The notes beneath the pieces are model-generated. The model was given only the letters and a program-made list of their open reading frames with translations, was not told the origin of the DNA and searched no databases. The position numbers were made by a program, and so were the translations under genes. Positions 1 through 9,524 of a stretch of 64,000 nucleotides of DNA are shown here, piece by piece; the first letter of the stretch is position 1; every line of letters begins with the position of its first letter. The stretch comes from JBQQPY01 sp052258065 (GTDB taxonomy: Bacteria; Pseudomonadota; Gammaproteobacteria; Enterobacterales; Enterobacteriaceae): contig JBQQPY010000002.1 in NCBI GenBank assembly GCA_052258065.1, positions 620,001 through 684,000 on the forward strand, in the 5' to 3' direction.

Positions 1-250
1 GAGAAACGCGCCTTCTGAAGGAAAACGGCCACTGCTTCCCTGCTAGGCAACATCATATCTATAAACGATTGGGAATACGGCTATGGCCCTAAGTACTATC
101 TCGTTTTTGCTATTTAGATATGCTTAGTTCAAAGGTCCTAGAGGACTTAGCCAAAGTAGATGCCTGCTCGTTGCTTGCCTAAAGAGCGATCTTGATTTTA
201 GATATTTCAGTTGCCTGACTATGGAGTCTCATAATGCAGTAATAAATTTA
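1..250 (-). mobile_element. IS481-family transposase fossil, N-terminal end
   Basis: Minus-strand sequence matches the first part of the same IS481-type transposase seen better preserved at 49380-49580: the N-terminal stretch corresponding to QASNELAYTLAKRYGIS is readable around 130-220, in broken frames. It continues off the left edge. Copies of the same segment occur at 16320-16660, 22915-23110, 24250-24420 and 27950-28080. No open frame remains, so it is an inactive remnant. Confidence 0.7.
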
Positions 251-270
251 TTATCTCTAACTTCTTTATT

Positions 271-893
271 TTAAAATGGAAAAAATAAACTTATCCCACT
301 GACTATCAGGGCACCGCCAAAGCAACGATTCTGTATTCTTATCATCCGTGGCTCCCGCACTAAATTTTGTATACGACTGGCACTGAAAGCATAGATATTC
401 ATCATGATCGCATCGACGGTAAGCATCGTTATTGTCATGATGGCGAGCTGCATCCATAGCGGCTGTATAGGCTCAATGAATTGCGGCATCAAGCTAATCA
501 TAAATACGATAATCCTTGCATTAGTTGCCGTTGTCACAAAGCCAGTGATAAAGCGCTTTAACTTAGGTAAGGGTGCCGTAGTGGAGTTAGATGCGCACAA
601 TGCCTCTGTAGGGATTGGGGCACACCATGTTGAGTAGCCGGTATAAATTAACCAAGCTGCTCCTAGGCTCCTTATGACCATCAATATCTTCGGTGATGCC
701 AGAATGATGCCGGCCCCTGTACCAACCATAATCATGATAAGCGCTAGCGCTGTTCCTGGCCGGCGATGATTAAAATAGTTTTACGCCAACCTTGGCTAAG
801 CCCAAAACGCATTGCTTGTATTGAGCCAGGACCCGGTGAAATGGCGGCAAGACAAGACATTATCAGGAATGCAGACCAGGTGCTATAAGACAT
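271..893 (-). pseudogene. LysE/RhtB-family amino-acid exporter, frameshifted
   Basis: Inner-membrane exporter of the LysE/RhtB family, which pumps out amino acids such as homoserine, threonine or leucine; the substrate cannot be told here. The start chosen is the ATG at 893 (MSYSTWSAFLI...), because the family motif SPGPGSIQAMRFGLSQGWR follows at residues about 18-36 and the total length then fits the usual ~206 residues. The frame breaks near 738-750: the first part ends AGQEQR-stop and the second part resumes with IMVGTGAGIILAS and runs through hydrophobic segments to the end. Restoring one base would give about 207 residues, so this is a single lesion in an otherwise readable gene. The neighbours are an IS fossil and a decayed region, with no operon partner. 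Confidence 0.75.
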
Positions 894-980
894 AGAGCGC
901 TCTTCTCCGGGCAGATTAAATTTTCCTATTGCCATTGATGGACGCTGCAAACGTCTATCGCAAGCAGACATAGAATACAT

Positions 981-2336
981 AAGATTTTTTAGAAGATCTT
1001 AACGAGGTATTCAGCAATACGTTTTTTATTTACTCATCGATTTTAGTTGCAACAAAGGCAGTGAGTAGGGCCTCAGAGTCGATTATGATAGGTGTCAATA
1101 ATTTTCTCTTGTGAAATAAGATGATATCTAGGCTTTACCATAACTGCTATACCTCTAGACCGCTGGGAAAAGAACGAGTGACTCTAACATATTACTCCAT
1201 ATTTAACTTATCTGTTAGTAATTTTATCATCTCACGATTTTTAGAGATGCTAGTTTTAGCCTGCATTTAGCATATTGAATGAGACATCGTAGTTATATGA
1301 AGGAAAGCGGAACGAACAATCTGGATGATACTGCCAGAAGGTTTTCTTTTTTTGATCAATATATCTGTTTGCAATAGCCGAAGTAAGCGCAAGAACCAGG
1401 GCTCAGATTTCTATAGCCGAGCATACTGCAGACCTAGACTTCGGGATTTAAAATTAAAGCATATGTTCTGGATGCTCCAACGCAAGCCGCAATCAAGCGT
1501 TGTTTTTAGGCAGGCTACGCGTCTATTGCAGTAAACTATGCCTTTTTGTAATCCTTCTCATAAATATAGCCGATATTAGTGAGAGCATCGCTACTAATAT
1601 AGATTAGCACCCATAACTATCATTCCTAGGCTGGCTATATCGCTCACCGATAATTTGCCTTCGTCGCGATAAAGAGTCAAATTGATTTTTTAGACAAAGG
1701 AGCCAGCGCCGGCTATGATACCAGGAGGCAGTGATTTATTTAGGTGACCCAGCAGATTAAAGAATGGCTCAGTCAAGAGAAGTGCTTTTAAATTCTTAGT
1801 AAAGCATAATTTAACTCTTCTAGAAAGGAAAGGTAATCCTTTATGGCGATATTATCTACTGCTCTTCTCTTCACTGTTGAAAACAGCTGCAAAGCCTGGC
1901 TTTCCAAAGCGTACAAAGACTATCATAATAGTATGATTATCTTTCAGTGAAGCTTAAGCAAGGCTGCCGACAATGATCTGCCTGTACTGACAGAAGGCGG
2001 CTATTAAGCAAGAAGCTAAGTCAGCGATAATCTTCATTACTATCTATCGTTGTTCTGCCAAAAATCGTTTGGTCTACATATGTCTCTACTCAATCTAAGG
2101 CATTTTGAGAGGAAGTCTTATAGGGAACTCAATTCCTGTTATCACTACGTGTTTATATAAGATTTACTATTATACTAGCCAGCTTCTTTCATGCATTCTT
2201 GCTTATATGGGGGAAATCTTAACCACATCTCTAGCGAGAAATATTACTAAGTACTCTACGCTACCCATATGATTAAGATAATGGGATAGCAGCAGACCAC
2301 TAACGGCTCTTTAGTGATTTATTTTACATAAACCGC
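981..2336. other. Decayed intergenic region downstream of lon
   Basis: No gene can be supported here. In E. coli hupB and ppiD follow lon, so remnants of these would be expected on the minus strand. Around 1640-1900 there are faint minus-strand phrases resembling the C-terminal part of PpiD (EELNYA followed by a degraded stretch), but they are too weak to call. The open stretch at 1325-1534 shows no family resemblance. Confidence 0.4.
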
Positions 2337-4697
2337 TTATTTTAATGCTTTTGGCTTCTCTTCTATACTAAAAGGAGAATTCTGCAGCGCTAAATTTAAC
2401 ACCTCGTCAATTCGCTGAACCGGATGAATATCTAGGTCATTTATCACATTAGCCGGCATATCTTCCAGATCCTTCTTATTCTCAAAGGGAATCAGCACGG
2501 TTTTTATGCCGCCGCGGTGCGCTGCCAGTAATTTTTCCTTCAAACCGCCGATAGGCAACACCTGACCGCGCAGAGTAATTTCGCCGGTCATCGCTACGTT
2601 GGCCTTAACAGCATTACTGGTCAGGCAGGATACCAGCGCCGTACACATCGCGATCCCGGCGCTCGGCCCGTCCTTCGGAGTCGCGCCTTCCGGCACATGC
2701 ACATGAATATCGCGTTTTTCATAGAAGTCAGTATTGATCTCAAGCTTGTCCGCGCGTGCGCGCACTACAGTCAGCGCCGCCTGAATGGACTCCTGCATTA
2801 CCTCTCCCAGTGAACCGGTATAGATCAGCTTGCCCTTGCCGGGCACGCAGGCGGTTTCGATGGTCAGCAGATCGCCGCCTACCTCCGTCCATGCTAAACC
2901 AGTTACCTGGCCAATACGGTTTTCTCCTTCCGCACGCCCATAATCGAAGCGCTGCACACCCAGGAAGTTCTTCAGATTGTCATCGCTGATGGTGATATGT
3001 TTAGCGCTCTTATTCATCAGCAAGGTTTTCACCGACTTACGGCATAGTTTAGAAATCTCTCGTTCCAGGCTGCGCACCCCGGCTTCGCGGGTGTAATAGC
3101 GTATGATCCCCACGAGCGCGCTATCTTTTACCGTCAACTCTCCTTTCTTCAGGGCATTGCGTTCGAGCTGCTTAGGCAACAGATGCTGCCGAGCAATGTT
3201 GAGTTTCTCCTCTTCTGTGTAACCCGATAGGCGGATTACTTCCATACGGTCGAGCAGCGGCGCCGGGATATTTATCGAGTTAGAGGTAGCAACAAACATC
3301 ACATCAGAAAGATCATAATCTACTTCCAGGTAATGATCGTTGAACGCTACGTTCTGCTCGGGATCTAGCACCTCCAGCAGCGCCGACGCGGGATCTCCGC
3401 GCATATCTGAAGACATCTTGTCGATTTCATCAAGTAAGAATAGCGGGTTCTTCACGCCGACCTTTGATATCTTTTGGATAAGCTTACCTGGCATTGATCC
3501 GATATAAGTACGACGGTGCCCGCGAATTTCGGCTTCATCACGCACGCCACCTAGCGCTATACGTACATACTTCCGGCCGGTAGCCTTGGCGATGGATTGG
3601 CCGAGCGAGGTTTTCCCCACTCCGGGCGGGCCTACCAAGCATAGAATGGGCCCCTTTATTTTACTGACCCGGCTCTGTACCGCGAGATATTCTAGAATGC
3701 GGTCTTTGACGCGTTCAAGCCCATAATGATCTTTATCGAGAGTTTCCTGCGCCTTGACCAAGTCTTTTTTGACTTTGCTGCGCGCATGCCAAGGCACTGA
3801 AAGCATCCAGTCGATGTAACCGCGCACGACGGTCGCCTCAGCGGACATCGGCGACATCATCTTTAATTTCTGCAGTTCTGCCTCGGTCTTTTCCCGGGCT
3901 TCCTGCGGCATTTTTGCAGCCTCTATCTTGCGCTTCAGCGCTTCATTTTCATCCGGCGCGTCGTCCATCTCGCCTAGCTCTTTCTGAATCGCCTTCATCT
4001 GCTCGTTCAGATAGTACTCGCGTTGGCTCTTTTCCATCTGCTTTTTAACGCGATTGCGGATACGTTTCTCCACCTGCAGCAAGTCAATTTCGGATTCCAT
4101 CATTGCCATTAGGTACTCTAGCCGCTCGGTCACATTAACTATTTCCAGCACCGACTGCTTATCGGCCAACTTCAGCGTCATATGGGCAGCAATGGTGTCA
4201 GCCAGACGGGCGGCATCATCAATGCTGTTTAACGAGGTCAATACTTCGGGAGGAATTTTCTTGTTCAGTTTGATATAGCCTTCAAACTGATTAATGGCGG
4301 TGCGGACCAATACTTCCTGCTCGCGCTCATCAACTGCCGGCTCGTTAAAATAGTCCGCCTCAGCGGTGAAGTGATCGCCGCTGTCTACAAGCTCCTTGAT
4401 ACGAGCGCGGGTTAGGCCTTCTACTAGCACTTTGACCGTGCCGTCAGGCAGTTTAAGCATCTGCAGAATAGACGATACTGTCCCGACTGAAAAAAGATCA
4501 TTAATATCCGGCTCGTCAGTTGACGCTTCTTTTTGAGCTACCAACATGATTTTTTTATCATTTTCCATGGCTGCTTCAAGACACCGAATCGATTTTTCCC
4601 GGCCAACAAACAGCGGGATAACCATGTGCGGATAGACCACCACATCGCGCAGAGGCAATATGGGAATTTCTATGCGTTCGGAATGCTCAACATTCAT
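2337..4697 (-). CDS. lon: ATP-dependent protease La (Lon)
   Basis: Cytoplasmic AAA+ serine protease that degrades misfolded proteins and specific regulators. It is 786 residues (E. coli 784). The N-terminal substrate-binding domain covers residues 1-300, followed by the AAA module with Walker A GPPGVGKTSLG near 356 and Walker B LFLLDEIDKM. The C-terminal protease domain carries the catalytic Ser in KDGPSAGIAM (about 680) and Lys in LPIGGLKEKLLAAHR (about 723). The leader just before the ATG, with the GAGAGAGCTCT segment, is very like that of E. coli, supporting the start. It is the last gene of the conserved bolA-tig-clpP-clpX-lon order, and a heat-shock type promoter lies upstream (see 4786-4814). 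The frame is intact and all catalytic residues are present, so it should be functional. Confidence 0.97.
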   Translation of the reverse strand: MNVEHSERIEIPILPLRDVVVYPHMVIPLFVGREKSIRCLEAAMENDKKIMLVAQKEASTDEPDINDLFSVGTVSSILQMLKLPDGTVKVLVEGLTRARIKELVDSGDHFTAEADYFNEPAVDEREQEVLVRTAINQFEGYIKLNKKIPPEVLTSLNSIDDAARLADTIAAHMTLKLADKQSVLEIVNVTERLEYLMAMMESEIDLLQVEKRIRNRVKKQMEKSQREYYLNEQMKAIQKELGEMDDAPDENEALKRKIEAAKMPQEAREKTEAELQKLKMMSPMSAEATVVRGYIDWMLSVPWHARSKVKKDLVKAQETLDKDHYGLERVKDRILEYLAVQSRVSKIKGPILCLVGPPGVGKTSLGQSIAKATGRKYVRIALGGVRDEAEIRGHRRTYIGSMPGKLIQKISKVGVKNPLFLLDEIDKMSSDMRGDPASALLEVLDPEQNVAFNDHYLEVDYDLSDVMFVATSNSINIPAPLLDRMEVIRLSGYTEEEKLNIARQHLLPKQLERNALKKGELTVKDSALVGIIRYYTREAGVRSLEREISKLCRKSVKTLLMNKSAKHITISDDNLKNFLGVQRFDYGRAEGENRIGQVTGLAWTEVGGDLLTIETACVPGKGKLIYTGSLGEVMQESIQAALTVVRARADKLEINTDFYEKRDIHVHVPEGATPKDGPSAGIAMCTALVSCLTSNAVKANVAMTGEITLRGQVLPIGGLKEKLLAAHRGGIKTVLIPFENKKDLEDMPANVINDLDIHPVQRIDEVLNLALQNSPFSIEEKPKALK

Positions 4698-4785
4698 AGA
4701 GCTCTCTCTTAGTTTAGTTTCCGCCAGGTTTATGAAGTGCGCAAAAACTCAGCTTTTGCTAGTTTCAACAATTAGGTGCTTGAAT

Positions 4786-4814
4786 ATGTGGGGGTTGAAT
4801 CACTTACATTCAAC
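4786..4814 (-). promoter_or_regulatory. Sigma-32 (heat-shock) promoter of lon
   Basis: On the minus strand a GTTGAA -35 box (4809-4814) is followed after 15 bases by CCCCACAT (4786-4793), close to the sigma-32 consensus CTTGAA / CCCCATNT. It lies about 90 bases before the lon ATG, and the surrounding bases resemble the known E. coli lon heat-shock promoter. Retention of heat induction of lon is inferred; RpoH itself is not in the window. Confidence 0.65.
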
Positions 4815-4910
4815 GGCAGCCGGTAATGAAAAAACGGGGGACAAAATCCTATGCTTGAACGCTCTCAATTGTCGTACAATATCTCCTAAAGAGCCTGTTG
4901 CGCTTGGTGC

Positions 4911-6155
4911 TTACCCGCAGATAAGCAACGGCTCCGATTGGCCGGCAATGACCGCTTCGTCAATCACCACTTTTTCTACGCTATCCTGGGAAGGCAAGTC
5001 GTACATGATCTCTAGCAGCACGCCTTCCACGATAGAGCGCAAACCGCGTGCACCGGTTTTGCGTGCCATGGCTTTTTTGGCAATGGCGGTCAGCGCTTCG
5101 TCTCGGAATTCCAGCTCAACACCTTCTAAGTTAAATAACGTCTGATACTGTTTAGTCAACGCATTTTTCGGCTCGCGCAAAATCTGAATTAGCGCTTTTT
5201 CGCTTAATTCATTCAGCGCCGCTACGACTGGCAAACGACCGATAAATTCCGGAATAAGGCCGAACTTAATCAGGTCCTCTGGTTCGACTTGCGCGAGCAG
5301 TTCGCCTTCGGTGACTTTTTCTGAACTGCCTTTAACGGTGGCACTAAATCCGATACCGCGGTTAGTTTCGGTACGCTGCTCGATCACTTTATCCAGACCT
5401 GCAAAAGCTCCGCCGCAGATAAACAAGATTTTTGATGTATCCACCTGCAGGAATTCCTGCTGCGGATGCTTACGTCCGCCCTGGGGCGGCACCGCGGCTA
5501 CAGTACCTTCTATTAATTTCAGTAGCGCTTGCTGAACCCCTTCACCGGAGACGTCCCGAGTAATAGAGGGGTTATCTGATTTACGGGAGATTTTATCGAT
5601 CTCATCAATGTATACAATACCGCGCTGGACTTTTTGCACATCATAATCACATTTTTGCAACAGTTTCTGGATGATATTTTCAACATCCTCACCCACGTAC
5701 CCGGCTTCGGTCAGAGTCGTAGCGTCGGCCATAGCGAACGGCACATCAAGGAAGCGTGCTAACGTTTCCGCTAGCAAGGTTTTGCCGCTTCCGGTGGGCC
5801 CAATTAGTAAAATGTTGCTTTTACCCAGTTCAATGCCGTTATTAGTATCGCTATTGCGTAACCGCTTGTAGTGATTATACACCGCCACCGCGAGCACTTT
5901 TTTCGCTTTTTCTTGACCAATGACATAATCATCTAGGTGGCGACGGATTTCATGAGGAGTCGACAACGCGCTAGGCTCACTGCTTGCCGCAACTTCCTTT
6001 ATATCTTCGCGGATAATATCGTTGCATAAGTCAACGCATTCATTACAGACATACACCGATGGCCCAGCGATCAATTTCCGCACTTCATGCTGGCTTTTAC
6101 CGCAGAAAGAGCAATACAACAGCTTTCCTGAACCGTCTTTCCGCTTATCTGTCAT
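4911..6155 (-). CDS. clpX: ClpX, ATPase subunit of ClpXP protease
   Basis: Unfoldase that recognises tagged substrates (for example ssrA-tagged) and feeds them into ClpP. The N-terminal zinc-binding domain has four cysteines in CSFCGKS and CNECVDLC. Then come Walker A GPTGSGKT (about 118-125), pore loop GYVGEDV, Walker B IVYIDEIDKI and the RKH loop GGRKHPQQE. It is 414 residues against 424 in E. coli. The C-terminus is cut by what looks like one extra G (run at 4914-4916): reading past it gives GKHQAQQAL and a stop at 4886-4888, matching the normal tail GKPEAQQAS. The lost tail is outside the known functional core, so activity is probably kept. It follows clpP in the usual order. Confidence 0.95.
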   Translation of the reverse strand: MTDKRKDGSGKLLYCSFCGKSQHEVRKLIAGPSVYVCNECVDLCNDIIREDIKEVAASSEPSALSTPHEIRRHLDDYVIGQEKAKKVLAVAVYNHYKRLRNSDTNNGIELGKSNILLIGPTGSGKTLLAETLARFLDVPFAMADATTLTEAGYVGEDVENIIQKLLQKCDYDVQKVQRGIVYIDEIDKISRKSDNPSITRDVSGEGVQQALLKLIEGTVAAVPPQGGRKHPQQEFLQVDTSKILFICGGAFAGLDKVIEQRTETNRGIGFSATVKGSSEKVTEGELLAQVEPEDLIKFGLIPEFIGRLPVVAALNELSEKALIQILREPKNALTKQYQTLFNLEGVELEFRDEALTAIAKKAMARKTGARGLRSIVEGVLLEIMYDLPSQDSVEKVVIDEAVIAGQSEPLLICG

Positions 6156-6298
6156 TAGTAAACCTCTTTCTTTCGTCTTTGTCTTGCAGACTAATCAGGG
6201 CAAAAACGTAACTCCCGAACTCAAAACGCGGCGCCGGAAACGCTGACGCTCATGAACACTACGTTAACTATAGTCTATCGGTTGCCGCTATTAATTAA

Positions 6299-6919
6299 TT
6301 ACGCGCGCTGGCTTAATACGGAATCTACTAATCCATAGTCTACCGCCTCAGCTGGAGAGAGGAAACGATCACGTTCGGTATCCCGCTCTATTATTTCAAG
6401 AGCCTGGCCCGTATGTTTCGCCATTAATTCATTCATCCTCGCTTTAACCTTCAGGATTTCCCGAGCGTGAATTTCAATGTCGGTAGCCTGACCCTGGAAG
6501 CCGCCTAGCGGCTGATGGATCATGACCCGCGAGTTGGGCAGGCAGAAACGTTTACCCATCGTGCCGGTGGCCAGCAAGAAAGCACCCATAGAGGCGGCTT
6601 GACCCATGCAGAACGTGCTGACATCCGGTTTAATGAACTGCATAGTGTCATATATTGACATCCCAGCGCTAATGACGCCCCCGGCGAGTTAATGTACAGG
6701 CAGATATCTTTTTCCGGATTTTCCGCTTCTAAAAATATCATCTGCGCAACGATCAAATTTGCCATATACTCTTCAACTTGACCAGTCATGAAGATAATGC
6801 GTTCTTTCAATAGGCGCGAAAAGATATCGTATGAACGCTCTCCGCGTGAAGTCTGTTCTACTACCATCGGCACCAAGGCCATATGGGGGAAAGTTATCTT
6901 GTTTACTGCTGTATAACAT
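6299..6919 (-). pseudogene. clpP: ClpP protease subunit, reading frame broken twice
   Basis: Serine protease subunit of ClpXP/ClpAP. The start chosen is the ATG at 6919, preceded by AGGAGA and beginning MLYSSKQDNF, like the E. coli propeptide MSYSGERDNF. Two indels disrupt it: one in a C-run just after the propeptide (6885-6889), the other in a G-run (6678-6682, five where six are expected), after which YINSPG changes frame and resumes as MSIYDTMQFIKPD. The two shifts compensate overall. The catalytic residues are all present: Ser in MGQAASMGAF, His in MIHQPLGG and Asp in ERDTERDRF. Conservation of every segment in its own frame argues for a very recent lesion, a rescued frame or sequencing error. 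An internal ATG at 6882 would yield mature-like MALVPMV without propeptide. Confidence 0.85.
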
Positions 6920-7189
6920 TATCGTCTCCTAGAAAACCCTCCAGCGCCTAGGTTTTAGATTTTACGTGAGATGCACCTGCATTGCCATGTTGCAAGATTT
7001 TGTCGGTTTACTGGAAAGGCCTCAACCTTTCTTTCTCTACCCTGCAATTTCCCTTGTTTTTCCCTAAAGGCAGCAGCGACATTCTTTTAGCGCTAGAGAT
7101 TGCCGGATATTTCCGAGGCACTTACTTACTTTTAACACTGCTTGCTCGTTAAATATAGTACTGCCTATCACTATCAATCAGTATAAAAA

Positions 7190-7450
7190 GCTTACTAAAT
7201 CATGCATTGTACTCGGCCGGCCTCAACATACTGCATGGCATTATGGGTTCTTGAATGTCGCTACCAAAGGCGCAATATTAGCGCTCTCCAGTCATAAATT
7301 CAGTTGAATCCATACTCAAATTCGACGAGGTGACGAGGTGTATGTTGGCCAAGAATTGCATGGTTAGTGCTTGTTATGGCATTTAGGTATTCTCCAGAAG
7401 AGCATTCCTATAGCTTAAGTTTAGTTAGGTAAGATACGTAATCAGAAGAG
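7190..7450 (-). mobile_element. IS1595-like (ISXO2-type) fossil between clpP and tig
   Basis: Repeat with at least eight relatives in the window (17370-17943, 21770-22045, 23270-23480, 26130-26405, 37620-37800, 38150-38450, 57385-57615, 58130-58385). In the plus-oriented copy at 21859 the readable protein is NTLLQNVRNATINVYYATFR, followed by a segment like the end of the ISXO2-type transposase domain (LAEF-NRRYDL...LVPR). This copy lies in the clpP-tig spacer, pushing it to about 600 bases, roughly double that of E. coli. It has no open frame. Confidence 0.6.
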
Positions 7451-7619
7451 CCTACATAAATCAATAGGCCTACGACTGCGAGATGCAATGCTATACGTAT
7501 GACGGATGAGCTTCTAGACGGCGCGCGGCCTGGCAAGAACAGCGGTTATACCGCGCTCGGCTTTTTCATCAACATAAACTCGCTGAAGCTCATTTCTTTT
7601 TCCGTTACGCGCGCGTTGA

Positions 7620-8855
7620 CTAGTAGCGCTTCAACCCCCGCACTTCCAGTGCCATGTTATACATGTCGTCCATCAGCCGTTTATTCTTGCCGTAGAGCTT
7701 GGCAACTTCTTTCGGATCTTCGTAAGCTGACGCTATTTCTTCAATTAGCGCGCTGACGAGGGTCTCGTCCGCTTTCAGTGCATGTTTGCGGACAACTTCG
7801 CCTAGCAGGAGGTCGATCTTGACGTGGCGCTTAGCCTGTTCTTTAAAGAGCTCGCGCGGCAATGGCAGCGCCTGTCTTTCTTTGCAACTGAAGCGCTGTG
7901 CTGCCTGGCGTTTCAAGACGTCGATTTTACCGTCGACCAGCGCCGCTGGAACGTGAATATCGTTCAGGCTAAGCAGACCGTCAATCACTTGATTTCTTAT
8001 ACAGCTGCGCACGGCGCTTTTTAGCTCACGCTCCATGTTTTTACGCACTGCGGCGCGCAAGCTCGCCAAAGTACCGTCGGCGATACCGAAACGTTTAATC
8101 AAGGCCTCATTCAGCTTCGGCATTTCACGGCGCTCAACTTTTTTGAGCTCTACGGCGAACAGCGCGGCTTTGCCTTTTAAATTTTCTGGGTAGTCGTCTT
8201 CCGGGAAACGGATGCTGATGTCAAAACTTTCGCCCGCTTTATGACCAATGATACCGTCTTCAAAACCGGGAATTATTTGGTTCTGGCCTATAGCCAACAC
8301 AAAGTTGGTGACTTTTCCGGCCTCAAGCGCTTTGCCGTCAATAGTGCTACCGAAGTCGACCGTAACGCGGTCTTCCGCGCCGGCGACATCGGCTGTTTCT
8401 TTCCATTCGGCCTGTTGTTTGTACAGCGTTTCTAACATGCTATCAACATCAGTTTCCTTCACTTTCACCTGTGGTTTTTCAACTTCAATAATGTCTAGTC
8501 CCGTTAATTTAACTTCAGGATAAACTTCAAATTCTACCGCATAGCTGAAATCTTTGCCGGTCTTGTATTCGTCTAGGATATAATTCGGCACGCCCACCGG
8601 ATTTATTTTTTCCTGGATAATAGCGTCGATAAAGTGCCGCTGTACCAATTTGCTCAGCACCTCCTGACGGACACTGGCACCATAGCGCTGCGCAAGAATG
8701 TTCATAGGGACTTTCCCTTTGCGAAAGCCGGCTACGCGGACTTTTTTGGCGACGTTTACCAACTCGCTTTTCACTGCTTGCTCAATCGTATCGGCGGCAA
8801 CGGTAATATTTATACGGCGCTCTAGGCCTTCGGTGTTCTCAACAGAAACTTGCAT
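7620..8855 (-). CDS. tig: Trigger factor, ribosome-bound chaperone/PPIase
   Basis: Binds the ribosome exit tunnel and shields nascent chains. It starts MQVSVENTEGLERR, like E. coli. The ribosome-docking signature GFRKGKVP is at residues about 44-51, the FKBP-type PPIase domain lies in the middle (DRVTVDFGSTIDGK...GFEDGIIGHKAGE), and the C-terminal chaperone arms follow. The open frame gives 411 residues (E. coli 432) and ends with an unrelated VRGLKRY. One base missing from a G-run (C-run 7635-7639 on the plus strand) explains this: the other frame continues VEALLVNARVTEKEMSFSEF to a stop at 7546-7548, the expected trigger-factor tail. The protein is thus either slightly shortened or, if the base is a read error, full length. 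It is second in the bolA-lon gene order. Confidence 0.93.
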   Translation of the reverse strand: MQVSVENTEGLERRINITVAADTIEQAVKSELVNVAKKVRVAGFRKGKVPMNILAQRYGASVRQEVLSKLVQRHFIDAIIQEKINPVGVPNYILDEYKTGKDFSYAVEFEVYPEVKLTGLDIIEVEKPQVKVKETDVDSMLETLYKQQAEWKETADVAGAEDRVTVDFGSTIDGKALEAGKVTNFVLAIGQNQIIPGFEDGIIGHKAGESFDISIRFPEDDYPENLKGKAALFAVELKKVERREMPKLNEALIKRFGIADGTLASLRAAVRKNMERELKSAVRSCIRNQVIDGLLSLNDIHVPAALVDGKIDVLKRQAAQRFSCKERQALPLPRELFKEQAKRHVKIDLLLGEVVRKHALKADETLVSALIEEIASAYEDPKEVAKLYGKNKRLMDDMYNMALEVRGLKRY

Positions 8856-9054
8856 CTCGTTACCTCAAAAAATCACAATGTTTTATCAACGCTAGAAGCA
8901 GTTTTTAAAGAGACACCTATCCAGAGTCTACTGACGTAAAATTGCTTCTTAAAATCGGGGTAGTCTGAAGAATTAAAATCTGTTGCCCGTTATCAGGACT
9001 ATTCTTAGTATCTGATTATAGCGAGATAAGGTTTATGAGTCGAGAACGGCGCGT

Positions 9055-9453
9055 CTATTGCACTGTGCGCGAGTAGAGCAGGCTAACAAAGCCGGAAGGT
9101 CGATGCCTCACTCTTCTAGCCGACTGACCCTTTACTGATACGGAGCAGCCTGTCAGTCTGGCAAGCGGGGAGACTGGCACTGAATACTGCAGTCCTTCCC
9201 ACTCTTTTACAGTGTAGGTGTGCAACGCCAGCGCATGCACATGACCCGCCAGCTCATCCGCCAGAACACTGTATATCGCGCGATGGCGTCTCAGGATAGG
9301 CTCGCCGTTAAAGTAATCACTGACCAATACCACCTTAAAATGACTCTCAGAGCCCGCTGGAACATTATGCCGGTAACTTTCATTGACTACTTCTAAATAT
9401 AAAGGAATAAACTCTACCCTGATTTTTATTTCTATTTTCTCGCGAATCATCAT
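9055..9453 (-). CDS. bolA: BolA-family morphogene protein
   Basis: Small stress-linked BolA protein, thought to act with monothiol glutaredoxins in iron-sulfur handling and as a transcription regulator. MMIREKIEIK and HNVPAGSESHFKVVLVSD match E. coli BolA closely, followed by RHRAIYSVLADELAG and HALALHTYTVKEWEGLQ, which carries the conserved histidines. A GAGGAG site precedes the ATG at 9453. It is 132 residues where about 105 is usual: after EWEGLQ the C-terminus is unrelated and about 27 residues too long, as if the original stop was lost by an indel or substitution. The folded BolA domain is complete. It is the first gene of the tig-clpPX-lon cluster. Confidence 0.9.
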   Translation of the reverse strand: MMIREKIEIKIRVEFIPLYLEVVNESYRHNVPAGSESHFKVVLVSDYFNGEPILRRHRAIYSVLADELAGHVHALALHTYTVKEWEGLQYSVPVSPLARLTGCSVSVKGQSARRVRHRPSGFVSLLYSRTVQ

Positions 9454-9524
9454 GTCTTCTCCTCAAGTCTAAGCAGAGCGCGTTGCCCTATCAATTAAAA
9501 ATTGAACTGATTATTTTTTAATAT

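Noticed and set aside
1325..1534. 69-codon plus-strand ORF as a possible gene.
   Set aside because: No Shine-Dalgarno, no recognisable motif, isolated in decayed sequence; likely a chance open frame.
1640..1900. Possible ppiD remnant downstream of lon.
   Set aside because: Only a few residues (EELNYA) agree with PpiD; position is suggestive but similarity is too weak to list as a gene.
4660..5145. 161-codon plus-strand ORF across lon-clpX spacer and clpX end.
   Set aside because: It is antisense to clpX and the lon leader, whose protein similarity is unambiguous; composition reflects the opposite strand.
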